The notes under the pieces are model-generated. The model was not told the origin of the DNA, did no database searches, and worked only from the letters and a program-made list of their open reading frames with translations. A DNA stretch of 64,000 nucleotides. Source: an uncultured Lachnospiraceae bacterium (GTDB taxonomy: Bacteria > Bacillota > Clostridia > Lachnospirales > Lachnospiraceae). The stretch lies in assembly GCA_910579865.1 (NCBI GenBank), contig CAJTXA010000006.1, positions 62,001 through 126,000 on the forward strand. The letters are read 5' to 3'. Shown here piece after piece: positions 1 through 8,074 of this stretch (its first letter is position 1; each line of letters starts with the position of its first letter). The position numbers and the translations under genes are program-made.

Positions 1-968
1 ATTGCATCTCCACCCACCTGAATATAGGAAATAAATAAACCACTAAAAATGGTTCCAACTGGATTGGAACTAGCAAGCAATGCTACCGGAATTCCATTAA
101 ATCCTGCCGCTAGTAAAGATTTTACCAGATTATATTGTGCTGTTCCACTTAAATAATAAATTCCGCCACCAATTCCAGCAAGTGCTCCTGAAATTACCAT
201 TGAAAGTACAATATTCTTTTTTGCATTAATTCCAGCATATTCACTGGCATTTCGATTATAACCACAAGCTTTTAATTCATAACCAAATGTTGTTTTCTGC
301 AAAACCAGATAGACAAGCACTGCAATCAAAATAACCATAAAAATACTAATATTCATATAGTTTGATCCCATTAACTTATCCAGTCCTGCCTTTGGAATCA
401 TTCCTGAAGGATTTGCTACAGCCAGACTTGCTGTTCGATCACTCTGCGGCCCTGCCCAATAATTTGCAATCATCTTTGGCATATTGCTAATTAATAAATT
501 GACTAAAAACATTCCAATCCAATTAAACATAATTGCTGTAATTACTTCATTTACATTAAAAAATGCTTTGCAAATTCCAGGAATTGCTCCCCAAAGTGCT
601 CCACCAATCACTGCTGCTAACAATCCAATATACCACGGCATCTGGAATTGAATTACCGCAGTCAGCGCACAAAAAGCTCCTATTGTATACTGCCCCGTCG
701 CTCCAATATTAAATAACCCCGTTTTAAAAGCAAAACCAACTGATAATCCAGTCATAATCAGCGGAGCTGCTTGATAGAGTACTTTTGCCAGTTTATCGGA
801 AGAACCGATTCCAGTTGCTATCATCTTATTAAAACCTCGAAGTGCAAACTCTGAATTAAATAAAAATAATAGGATAAGTCCGAATAGCAATCCAAACAGA
901 ATCGAGAGAAATGAAGCCATACAGCTTACAAAAGATTGACTTGTCAAAAAATTTTTGGTCTTATTCAT
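1..968 (-). CDS. Nucleoside ABC transporter permease (NupP/YufP-like), 3' end cut by window
   Basis: Membrane permease of a BMP-type nucleoside importer, working with the ATPase and lipoprotein encoded just upstream. The frame runs from an ATG at 968 to the left edge without a stop. The N-terminus is MNKTKNFLTS, followed by several hydrophobic helices and the conserved stretch FKTGLFNIGATGQY that is typical of branched-chain/BMP permeases (BPD_transp_2 family). Later it reads GYELKACGYNRNASEYAGI, also characteristic. The ATPase stop lies one base upstream, so translation is probably coupled. A second permease gene would be expected beyond the left edge. The C-terminus is not visible. Confidence 0.9.
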   Translation of the reverse strand, partial: MNKTKNFLTSQSFVSCMASFLSILFGLLFGLILLFLFNSEFALRGFNKMIATGIGSSDKLAKVLYQAAPLIMTGLSVGFAFKTGLFNIGATGQYTIGAFCALTAVIQFQMPWYIGLLAAVIGGALWGAIPGICKAFFNVNEVITAIMFNWIGMFLVNLLISNMPKMIANYWAGPQSDRTASLAVANPSGMIPKAGLDKLMGSNYMNISIFMVILIAVLVYLVLQKTTFGYELKACGYNRNASEYAGINAKKNIVLSMVISGALAGIGGGIYYLSGTAQYNLVKSLLAAGFNGIPVALLASSNPVGTIFSGLFISYIQVGGDA

Positions 969-969
969 C

Positions 970-2514
970 CTATGCTCCCTCCTTTGCTTTTCCATGTTGT
1001 CTTTTACCGCCAGACATATAAAGTCCTAATTCCTCTGTTGTTGTTTGCTTTGGATCAAACTCGCCTACAATCTCTCCCTCATACATTACCAAAATCCGAT
1101 CACTGACATTCATTACCTCATCCAACTCTAATGATACCAACAGTACCCCTTTTCCAGCATCTCTTTGTGCTACAAGCTGCTTATGAATATATTCGATTGC
1201 CCCAACGTCAAGTCCTCTTGTTGGCTGTACTGCTACCAAAAGTTCTGGTTTTTTTTCAATCTCACGTGCAATAATCGCTTTTTGTTGATTTCCTCCTGAC
1301 ATACTTCGTACAATCGTAGACACCCCTTGTCCGCTTCGTACATCAAATTGTTGAATTAACCGTTTCGCATACTCTCGTATCGCCTTTCGTTTCATAAAAC
1401 CATGATTTTGAAACTCTGGTTTCCAATATTCCTGTAGGATCATATTTTCTTCTAATGTATAGTCCAAAACCAATCCATGTTTATGACGATCTTCTGGGAT
1501 ATGACTGATCCCACTTTTGGAACGTTCTCGAATTGAGATATGAGAAATATCTTTTTTGCAAAGGGTTATCTTTCCTTCTGCCATTTTTTCTAACCCAGTT
1601 AATGCAGATACAAACTCTGTCTGTCCATTTCCTTCAATTCCAGCAAGACAGACAATTTCACCTCCTTTTACTTCAAAGGAAACATCCTTTACTGCATTAT
1701 TTTTATGAAACTTAGAAGCAACTGTTACATGTTCCACTTTTAAAATAGTATCCCGCAGCTTCTGTTTCTTTTTTTCTACTTTAAAATTAACCTCCCTTCC
1801 TACCATCATTTTTGAAAGTTCCTCTTTTGTAGTATCCTGAATTTCTACTGTACCAATATATTTTCCCTTTCGAAGAACAGTACAACGATCTGCAACTGCC
1901 ATAATTTCATTTAACTTATGTGTAATAAATAAAATAGATTTTCCTTCTTTTGTAAAACAACGCATAATTTCCATTAATTCATCAATTTCTTGTGGTGTCA
2001 ATACAGCAGTAGGCTCATCAAAAATCAATATTTCATTATCTCGATACAACATTTTTAAAATTTCCACTCTCTGCTGCATCCCTACTGAAATATCCTCAAT
2101 TCTAGCATCTGGATCTACTTTTAATCCATACTTTTCACTTAGTTCCATTACCTTCTGACGAGCTTCTGTCTTTTTTAAAAATCCCATCTGATTTGGTTCT
2201 ACTCCCAAGATAATATTATCTAATACGGTAAACACCTCTACCAGTTTAAAATGCTGATGCACCATTCCAATATTTAATGCATTGGCATCATTTGGGTTTT
2301 GAATTTTTACTACTTCTCCATTTTTTTTAATACAGCCTTTTTCTGGCTGATACAGGCCAAATAATACACTCATTAATGTTGATTTTCCGGCACCATTCTC
2401 TCCAAGAAGTGCATGTACTTCTCCCTTTTTTAGCTGAAGTGTAATATTGTCATTTGCTTTAATCCCCGGAAACTCTTTTGTAATATTTAACATTTCAATT
2501 ACATATTCACTCAT
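970..2514 (-). CDS. Nucleoside ABC transporter, double ATP-binding subunit (NupO/YufO-like)
   Basis: Cytoplasmic ATPase that powers nucleoside uptake. It has 514 residues with two nucleotide-binding domains in one chain. The first has Walker A GENGAGKSTLM, ISVGMQQRVEILK as signature region and Walker B LIFDEPTAVL. The second has a degenerate Walker A (GIEGNGQTE, Lys replaced) and signature MSGGNQQKAI, the usual asymmetry of the sugar/BMP ATPase family. The start is the ATG at 2514, with an AAAGGAGG site upstream. It sits between the BMP lipoprotein and the permease, both on the same strand. The family also includes sugar importers; the adjoining cdd and deoC genes favour nucleosides. Confidence 0.93.
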   Translation of the reverse strand: MSEYVIEMLNITKEFPGIKANDNITLQLKKGEVHALLGENGAGKSTLMSVLFGLYQPEKGCIKKNGEVVKIQNPNDANALNIGMVHQHFKLVEVFTVLDNIILGVEPNQMGFLKKTEARQKVMELSEKYGLKVDPDARIEDISVGMQQRVEILKMLYRDNEILIFDEPTAVLTPQEIDELMEIMRCFTKEGKSILFITHKLNEIMAVADRCTVLRKGKYIGTVEIQDTTKEELSKMMVGREVNFKVEKKKQKLRDTILKVEHVTVASKFHKNNAVKDVSFEVKGGEIVCLAGIEGNGQTEFVSALTGLEKMAEGKITLCKKDISHISIRERSKSGISHIPEDRHKHGLVLDYTLEENMILQEYWKPEFQNHGFMKRKAIREYAKRLIQQFDVRSGQGVSTIVRSMSGGNQQKAIIAREIEKKPELLVAVQPTRGLDVGAIEYIHKQLVAQRDAGKGVLLVSLELDEVMNVSDRILVMYEGEIVGEFDPKQTTTEELGLYMSGGKRQHGKAKEGA

Positions 2515-2565
2515 GGATTCTGCCTCCTTTTGTTTTTTCGAAGCTGATCTCTATATAGCAGAAAA

Positions 2566-2637
2566 GACGGTTTCTCTGATATGCATTTACATATCATAGG
2601 AACCGTCCTATCCCGTTTCACAGGAATCATTCCTGTG
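2566..2637 (-). promoter_or_regulatory. Two stem-loops between lipoprotein and ATPase genes
   Basis: Two inverted repeats follow one another in the 171-bp gap. The first (2566-2607) pairs GACGGTTTC with GGAACCGTC and has an inner stem TGATATG/CATATCA. The second (2619-2637) pairs CACAGGAAT with ATTCCTGTG. Neither is followed by a clear U-run in the direction of transcription, so mRNA stabilisation or partial attenuation fits better than full termination. This would favour more lipoprotein than ATPase, which is common for binding-protein operons (inference). Confidence 0.6.
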
Positions 2638-2685
2638 ATCTATCTGGTACCTTCCGTTTATCTGGTTTGGTATTCCATTTTTAAA

Positions 2686-3870
2686 TTAATTCTGGAAATC
2701 TACTGTAATTTTTGTTGTAGCAGGAGCTGCATTCGTATCGTTTGATACTTCAATCGATCCGTCCTTAATTCCTTCCATAACCTTATTATACTCGTCCACT
2801 GTAAAAGTATTAAATCTCCAAGATTCCTCTGCTGTAGGCAAACCAACCATATCTTCTGTTGCACCAAATGTAGAAGTTGTACCAGCAACTGCATCTGGCC
2901 ATACTCCATTATTTGCATATAAATCTGTCAGTGCTGTAACAACAGAATGTCCTAAATACTTCATAGCAGAAGTAATCATTAAATCAGAATCTCCTGCTTG
3001 GTCAACGTCTACACCAATCAGTTTTCCACCATTTGCTTCTGCTGCTGCATTGGCAGAAAGCCAAATCTTACCACCACAAGCAAATACCACTTCGGTTCCC
3101 TCTGTAAACCAGCTTGACATCTTTGTCATAATCTCATCATTTGCAACAAAACTCTGACTATACCAATATTTTACATTTACATCAACACCCATTTCTTGTG
3201 CAGCAGCATCTACACCCTGTAAAAATCCATAACCATAACGTTGTACAGCTGGAATTTCCATACCACCTAAAAATCCAAGTTGTGTATAGCCATCTTTTAC
3301 AATGGAATAACCTGCTACATAACCAGCCTGCTCTTCTTTATATAAAATGCAATAAACATTTTTTGATGTAGAATAAGTAGAATAATCTGCTGAATGTGGT
3401 TCTCCATCAATCAATAAAAATTGTACATCTGGATACTGATCCTGCATCTCATATACTGCTGGCTCAAACAGATAACCAGGTAATACTAATACTTTTGCTC
3501 CATTCTCTATTGCTGTCTTCATAGTCTCCATACGGGCTTCATCTGAATCCTCAGACGGACGATAATAGCTATATGTCTTATTATTTGCTTCTGCAAATTC
3601 AATTAATCCTTCCCAAGTTCCCTGATTAAAAGAACCATCATCAATATTTCCAACATCAGTTACTAATGCAAGTTCATAACCATCTGTAGAATCAGGCGAA
3701 CTTGTTTGTGCTGAAGTTGTTTCTTGTGATGAAGTTGACTGATTTGCCTCTGTAGTTGTTTCATTCGCTGTTGTGCCACTTGTCGTTCCATTTGTTCCGT
3801 TATTTCCGCCACAAGATACCAAAGAAGCTACCATTGCAACAGAAAGAACGAATGCTGCGAATTTTCTCAT
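2686..3870 (-). CDS. bmpA: BMP family nucleoside-binding lipoprotein
   Basis: Extracellular substrate-binding lipoprotein of the importer, 394 residues. The signal peptide ends in a lipobox, SLVSC at about residues 16-20, so the mature protein is a lipid-anchored cysteine followed by a Thr/Ser/Asn-rich linker to about residue 65. The folded domain opens with YELALVTDVGNIDDGSFNQG, the hallmark of the BMP (PnrA/Med) family, which bind purine and other nucleosides. The ATG at 3870 has AAGGAGG upstream. It is followed by the ATPase and permease and preceded by cdd and deoC, which degrade nucleosides. The exact nucleoside cannot be read from sequence. Confidence 0.93.
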   Translation of the reverse strand: MRKFAAFVLSVAMVASLVSCGGNNGTNGTTSGTTANETTTEANQSTSSQETTSAQTSSPDSTDGYELALVTDVGNIDDGSFNQGTWEGLIEFAEANNKTYSYYRPSEDSDEARMETMKTAIENGAKVLVLPGYLFEPAVYEMQDQYPDVQFLLIDGEPHSADYSTYSTSKNVYCILYKEEQAGYVAGYSIVKDGYTQLGFLGGMEIPAVQRYGYGFLQGVDAAAQEMGVDVNVKYWYSQSFVANDEIMTKMSSWFTEGTEVVFACGGKIWLSANAAAEANGGKLIGVDVDQAGDSDLMITSAMKYLGHSVVTALTDLYANNGVWPDAVAGTTSTFGATEDMVGLPTAEESWRFNTFTVDEYNKVMEGIKDGSIEVSNDTNAAPATTKITVDFQN

Positions 3871-3980
3871 AATAAATCCTCCTTAAGATTGTAATGAAGT
3901 ATTTGATTTCTAATCGAAATCAGAATAACACATTTTAACAGAAGTTTCAATACCTTATTTATTTCTGAATTCGTTTTTTC

Positions 3981-4418
3981 TCAATTAGAAAGATTTTCTG
4001 GTGAAAATCCGAAAGGAAGGATTTCTTCTAAGGTATAGATCTGAAATTCTTCTTTTGAACGGGCAAGAATAATAAAAAACTTTTTTGGATGACAAAACTC
4101 TGCCATTACCTGTCTGCATACTCCGCAAGGCGGACAAAACTGTTCTAATACACCTTCTTTTCCCCCTACAATCGCAATTGCATCAAAATGACATATTCCT
4201 TCACTAACTGCTTTAAAAAATGCGGTTCTCTCTGCACAACTTGTTGGTGTATAAGATGCATTTTCAATATTGCATCCCGTATAGATTTTCCCATTTTCTG
4301 CTAGTAAAGCAGCAGCTACTTTAAAATGGGAATAGGGAGTATAGGCATAAGGAAGGGTTTCTATTGCTCTCTCTATTAAATTTTTGCAAATTTCCTCTGT
4401 CAGTTCTTCTCTTCGCAT
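3981..4418 (-). CDS. cdd: Cytidine deaminase
   Basis: Converts cytidine and deoxycytidine to uridine and deoxyuridine in pyrimidine salvage. The 145-residue length is that of the small tetrameric form. The zinc site is visible as Cys61-Ala-Glu63 (CAER, catalytic Glu) and Pro-Cys98-Gly-Val-Cys101 (PCGVCRQ). The N-terminal region has AYTPYSHFKVAAAL, also typical. It is the second gene of a nucleoside operon, about 50 bp after deoC and 110 bp before the BMP lipoprotein. A short inverted repeat (GATTTC/GAAATC, 3905-3921) lies in the latter gap. Confidence 0.96.
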   Translation of the reverse strand: MRREELTEEICKNLIERAIETLPYAYTPYSHFKVAAALLAENGKIYTGCNIENASYTPTSCAERTAFFKAVSEGICHFDAIAIVGGKEGVLEQFCPPCGVCRQVMAEFCHPKKFFIILARSKEEFQIYTLEEILPFGFSPENLSN

Positions 4419-4467
4419 AATTCTTCTCTTTCCTTTCTATTTATATAATTATATAAATATCATCTCA

Positions 4468-5145
4468 TCAATATTCATTTTGCTCTGCTTCTTCTTTTTT
4501 ATTTCTGATTAATTTTATCATTCGACTAGTTCCAAGCCGGGAAGCTCCTAATTCAATAAACTTTTTCGCATCTTCCAAAGAAGCAATGCCTCCTGCTGCT
4601 TTTATCTCTACACCTGAACCAATATGCTTTGCAAACAATGCAATATCCTCAAAAGTGGCTCCTGCCTTCGAAAATCCTGTAGAAGTTTTAATAAAATCTG
4701 CTCCTGCCTCTGTTACAACTTGACAAAGTGCTATCTTCTCTTCTTCTGTCAATAAACAGGTTTCAATAATTACTTTTAAAACTTTTTCTTTACACACTGC
4801 TTTTAAAGTGCGAATTTCTTCTTTAATACAATCGTACTTTCTATCCTTTACCCAACCAAGATTAATTACCATATCAATTTCATCTGCCCCATTTTGAATG
4901 GCATCTTTTGTTTCAAATTCTTTTACTGCTGTGGTATGATACCCATTTGGAAATCCAACTACAGTGCATACCGCTATCCTGCCCTTTAGATATTCCTTTG
5001 CCTGTTTTACATAAGAAGGTGGAATACAAACAGAAGCAGTCTGATACATAACTGCATCGTCACAAATCTGCTGAATCTCTTCCCATGTAGCTGTCTGTGT
5101 AAGCAACGTATGATCCAATTTTTCAGTTATACTTTTATTATCCAT
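4468..5145 (-). CDS. deoC: Deoxyribose-phosphate aldolase
   Basis: Splits 2-deoxyribose-5-phosphate into acetaldehyde and glyceraldehyde-3-phosphate, the last step of deoxynucleoside breakdown. At 225 residues it is the usual length. The Schiff-base lysine is Lys153 in FIKTSTGF, and the second active-site lysine is Lys182 in EIKAAGG. The start ATG at 5145 has an AAAGGAGATGAT site. It is the first gene of the deoC-cdd-BMP-ATPase-permease operon and has a good promoter upstream. No deoxyribonucleoside phosphorylase gene is in the window. Confidence 0.96.
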   Translation of the reverse strand: MDNKSITEKLDHTLLTQTATWEEIQQICDDAVMYQTASVCIPPSYVKQAKEYLKGRIAVCTVVGFPNGYHTTAVKEFETKDAIQNGADEIDMVINLGWVKDRKYDCIKEEIRTLKAVCKEKVLKVIIETCLLTEEEKIALCQVVTEAGADFIKTSTGFSKAGATFEDIALFAKHIGSGVEIKAAGGIASLEDAKKFIELGASRLGTSRMIKLIRNKKEEAEQNEY

Positions 5146-5186
5146 TCTATCATCTCCTTTTCTACAAATTCTATCAATTAGTATGT

Positions 5187-5215
5187 ATTATAACAGTTTT
5201 TTTATCCTATGTCTA
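5187..5215 (-). promoter_or_regulatory. Promoter of the deoC nucleoside operon
   Basis: On the minus strand TAGACA (5215-5210), a 17-bp spacer and TATAAT (5192-5187) form a near-consensus sigma-A promoter about 40 bp before the deoC start. About 20 bp upstream of the -35 is an inverted repeat ACCGTTTT/AAAACGGT (5236-5266) that could be a repressor or activator site; no family assignment is possible. Confidence 0.75.
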
Positions 5216-5453
5216 TCTATCAAAATATATTTTCTACCGTTTTTATTATAATCTGTGTAAAACGGTTTTCCAAATTTTCTTCTCGTTCCTTAATACATGT
5301 TGATATTAAATTTAATTTTTTATACACAAAAAATATTACGCATCTAAATTTAAACACGTAATACTTTTTATATTTATCTATCCATATCTCCCCTATATAT
5401 GAGTAATTGCAAAAATCATTCTCCTTTATTATAAGATATTCTATCTCAATAAA
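5216..5453. other. AT-rich intergenic region with inverted repeats
   Basis: No credible gene. It holds the ACCGTTTT/AAAACGGT repeat at 5236-5266 and a weaker pair TATTACG/CGTAATA at 5334-5363. The latter is followed on the plus strand by CTTTTTATATTT, so it could end some plus-strand transcript, although no plus gene precedes it. The segment separates the nucleoside operon from the peptide-signalling locus. Confidence 0.45.
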
Positions 5454-5532
5454 CCATGATCATTTTTTAAAATTTTTAATCAAATATTTTACTAAAATGA
5501 TCATGGATTTTTTATACTTTCTATATTATAAT
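5454..5532 (+). promoter_or_regulatory. Promoter of the secreted-peptide gene with paired TGATCA operators
   Basis: CCATGATCATTTT (5454-5466) and its exact reverse complement AAAATGATCATGG (5494-5506) form a 13-bp-arm inverted repeat. The two TGATCA cores start 41 bp apart. The downstream core (5498-5503) directly abuts a -35-like TGGATT (5504-5509), followed by a 17-bp spacer and TATAAT (5527-5532). The same arrangement precedes the radical SAM operon at 11022-11098. The poor -35 next to an operator fits activation by a bound regulator (inference). Confidence 0.8.
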
Positions 5533-5604
5533 AAAAATGAATCTTATCAAATGTTATGATTCATTCTTTAAATTATGATAATACACAAAAGGAGATATAA
5601 ACTT

Positions 5605-5736
5605 ATGAAAAAAACAAATTCTATACTTTTCGTTTTACTTTTACTATTAACACTTATTACTTCTATTAAATCTAATAATGTTATAACACCATATTCTGAT
5701 ATTGATTTTCCTATTACAAATTGTTCCTTAGACTAA
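5605..5736 (+). CDS. Small secreted peptide, candidate pheromone for the adjoining regulator
   Basis: A 43-residue ORF with a strong AAAGGAGATATAAACTT leader before its ATG. The N-terminus is MKKTNSILFVLLLLLTLITS, a basic start plus a hydrophobic core typical of a Sec signal peptide. The tail is about 23 residues with one Cys and ends NCSLD. The gene is convergent with the TPR regulator, and the two overlap by 9 bp at their stop codons (5728-5736). Small secreted peptides beside TPR-type regulators are the rule in PlcR/PapR and Rgg/SHP systems, where a processed C-terminal piece is re-imported and bound by the regulator. That role is inferred here from context, promoter and signal peptide. 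No homologue is recognised by sequence. Confidence 0.72.
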   Translation: MKKTNSILFVLLLLLTLITSIKSNNVITPYSDIDFPITNCSLD

Positions 5737-7605
5737 CTTTTTCTTAAAATCTTTTTTATATAAGTATTCAATTTTCTGTTGTAAAACAAAATTATTCATA
5801 AAGCCACTAATCCAATATGCCTGTTGATAACATTTCATACAGGCATTTCTTTTTTCCTTTGATAAACTATCTTCATTGTTCTTCCAAATATTCCACCCTT
5901 TTTCATAAATCAAATAGGGTATCATATTTCCTTTTCCAAATTGTAAATTCATTCTTAATGTTTTCTCTATCTCATCTAAAGCTTCCTTATAATTCCCCAT
6001 ATTTCCTATACATTTAGAATAACTTACTTCCGTTAAAGTAATTGCTGAAAGATGATATTCTTCCTTTATCTCACTCTCCTGATAAACTTTTAAAATTGCT
6101 TTTAAAATTATAATGGCTTGCTTATTCTGTCCCAATTTTATATAACTTGCAGCAATATTATTTAATAAAGTTGTTTCATATCGACTTGGTATATGATATT
6201 TTAAAAAATTTTCTTCTAAAGCATTATATTTAGGAATTGTCAAACGCATAGCTTGTTCTAATCTTTTTAACTTTTCCTGTTCCTTTAATCCATGTAAATA
6301 AAAATCCAATATCGTCTGCGTCCTAATACAATACTGTTGATTTTCTGCTTTTTCTTTTGGAATTAATGGTTCTATTTCTAAAAATAACTGCTGGGCAGCC
6401 AAAAATTCTCTGCGAAGCAAATAGCGCTCAACTTTTCTTATTTTTTCATATAAAGTATAATCTTCTACTGGCAAAATTACACCATATTTTTCTTTTGGTA
6501 TTCCAATTTCTTCTACAAGAATTTGATAAATTTTATCACTTGGTTTTCTCTTTCCACTTTCATAACGCGAAATTGTTTCTGGCTCAATTCCAATTTTTTC
6601 ACTTAATTGATTCTGCGATTTTTTTACTCGTTTTCGATAATCTAAAATCATCTCTTGTAATAAAAATACTTCATTATATTCCTGTTTTATTACAAAAAAT
6701 TCCCTTTTTCCATAATCAATTTGATACTCCTGTTTTAATTCTTGAATACTTTTTAATCCCATAGATACATTTTGATATACTAATTCTTCTAATTTTGTAA
6801 ATTGTCGTTGCCCTTTCGCTATCTTCTCTTCTAATCCAACTTTATAACATTCTAACAATTCATCCATCAAAGTTAATATTCCATTTTCTGCTAGCAAGTC
6901 TATTGTTTTTTGACAAAATGTAATCCATTTCTCGTTCTCTATTTTTACATCATATACTTGCAATAATAATAATATGACTTGTGGATAAATCTGTACTTTT
7001 TCCTCTGTATCTTGATATCGTCTATCTATACAGGCAATTAAATTTTCTAATAAAATTTTTGCCTTTCTTCTCTCTTTATATTGTTGATACATAGATGCCA
7101 ATAAACAACAAAGACTAATCTCTTCTAAGCAAAGATAATATCCTGAAACCTTCTCTATCTTAAATTGTGGGATTGTAATTTGAATAATTCCTACTAATAC
7201 CTCTTCCATCTCATCCAACCCATTGTATAAGTATTCTCCCATTAAAAATTTCATTTTATAATAAAATTGTTTATCACATCGAGACCTATTTAAATTTTTT
7301 TCTTTTAACTTTTCCATCTTTTCCTGTAATTTCTTATTATCACCTATTAAATAAGCCTCTTGAATTTGATTTCGTAACTCATACAACTGATATTGTTCTT
7401 TTTCTAAAATAATAAAAAAATTATCTGCTGCTCGTCCCATTCGTCCAAGCAATGCATCTAATAAAGTTTTTTCTACTTTTCTTTCTCCAGCTTCAATTTT
7501 TCGAAATTCTGCCAAAGAACATAATCCCTGTGATAATTCTTTCTCTGTTATCTGTTCTTGCTTTCGCAATTCAAAAATTAATTTTCCAATACCATCATTT
7601 TTCAA
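5728..7605 (-). CDS. Double-HTH, TPR-type transcriptional regulator (RRNPP-like)
   Basis: Cytoplasmic DNA-binding regulator of 625 residues. An XRE-like HTH lies at about residues 7-55 (IGKLIFELRKQEQITEKELS). A second, more canonical one is at about 318-362, with SQNQLSEKIGIEPETISRYE. Each is followed by a long helical region rich in Tyr/Leu/Glu that looks like TPR repeats, so the chain reads as HTH-TPR-HTH-TPR. Classical RRNPP regulators have one HTH and about 300 residues, so this is roughly a duplicated version. The start is a TTG at 7605 with GGGGAG seven bases upstream. It is convergent with the secreted-peptide gene. Two HTHs could match the two TGATCA boxes at both target promoters (inference). 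Confidence 0.8.
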   Translation of the reverse strand: MKNDGIGKLIFELRKQEQITEKELSQGLCSLAEFRKIEAGERKVEKTLLDALLGRMGRAADNFFIILEKEQYQLYELRNQIQEAYLIGDNKKLQEKMEKLKEKNLNRSRCDKQFYYKMKFLMGEYLYNGLDEMEEVLVGIIQITIPQFKIEKVSGYYLCLEEISLCCLLASMYQQYKERRKAKILLENLIACIDRRYQDTEEKVQIYPQVILLLLQVYDVKIENEKWITFCQKTIDLLAENGILTLMDELLECYKVGLEEKIAKGQRQFTKLEELVYQNVSMGLKSIQELKQEYQIDYGKREFFVIKQEYNEVFLLQEMILDYRKRVKKSQNQLSEKIGIEPETISRYESGKRKPSDKIYQILVEEIGIPKEKYGVILPVEDYTLYEKIRKVERYLLRREFLAAQQLFLEIEPLIPKEKAENQQYCIRTQTILDFYLHGLKEQEKLKRLEQAMRLTIPKYNALEENFLKYHIPSRYETTLLNNIAASYIKLGQNKQAIIILKAILKVYQESEIKEEYHLSAITLTEVSYSKCIGNMGNYKEALDEIEKTLRMNLQFGKGNMIPYLIYEKGWNIWKNNEDSLSKEKRNACMKCYQQAYWISGFMNNFVLQQKIEYLYKKDFKKKLV

Positions 7606-7695
7606 TTTTATTCTCCCCTACCCAATAAAAATAATAAGGTAAAATTTCTTATAATCTAATATAACCTTTATTCCTTTTTAAATTAGCTTTCCATA

Positions 7696-7724
7696 ATTAT
7701 ACTGTAAATAAATGTAAAAATCAA
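7696..7724 (-). promoter_or_regulatory. Promoter of the TPR regulator gene
   Basis: Minus-strand TTGATT (7724-7719), 17-bp spacer and TATAAT (7701-7696), about 90 bp upstream of the TTG start. It has no TGATCA box, so the regulator is probably expressed independently of the circuit it controls. Confidence 0.7.
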
Positions 7725-7780
7725 GATATTTACTAAAATTATATTAAATATTAAACTTTAATCTTATCAAATAAGTAGAA

Positions 7781-7836
7781 TAAAAAATAACCTCACAAGA
7801 ATCAACATCTAACAAATATCAATTCTTATGGGGTTA
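7781..7836 (-). terminator. Rho-independent terminator of the peptide-maturation operon
   Basis: In the minus-strand RNA a 15-bp stem (7836-7822 with 7802-7788, two G-U pairs) with a 19-base loop is followed by UUUUUU. It lies 75 bp after the stop of the 36-residue precursor gene. This places that small gene inside the transcribed unit as its last member. Confidence 0.85.
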
Positions 7837-7910
7837 CTCTTGTTTGAAACACAAGGATCTTAATTTTTAATAATCCCTTTCTAGAAAACGTTTCACCTAT
7901 TATGCTTACT

Positions 7911-8021
7911 TTAGTATCTACGTGGATTGTTTGCATCTTCTTGAACATAACTTCCAATACAAATCAAATCATTTTCACGCATTTCTTCCAATTCATCAAC
8001 TGTAAATTCTAAATCATACAT
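7911..8021 (-). CDS. RiPP precursor-like peptide, 36 residues
   Basis: An ORF with AAGGAGG nine bases before its ATG, 53 bp after the MFS gene and just before a strong terminator. The N-terminal half, MYDLEFTVDELEEMREN, is acidic and helix-prone like a RiPP leader. The C-terminal half holds one Cys (residue 21), Gly23, Tyr25 and the end NNPRRY, and would be the core. There is no signal peptide, so export would need the neighbouring MFS protein. Context of radical SAM/SPASM maturase plus exporter strongly suggests it is the maturase substrate, although most RiPP precursors are encoded first rather than last. No known precursor family is recognised. An Arg-Tyr crosslink, as in streptococcal ryptides, is only one possibility raised by the tail. 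Confidence 0.72.
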   Translation of the reverse strand: MYDLEFTVDELEEMRENDLICIGSYVQEDANNPRRY

Positions 8022-8074
8022 AAATAAAATCCTCCTTTTTTATTATTTTATATAATCGCTTTTCAAATCTAGCG

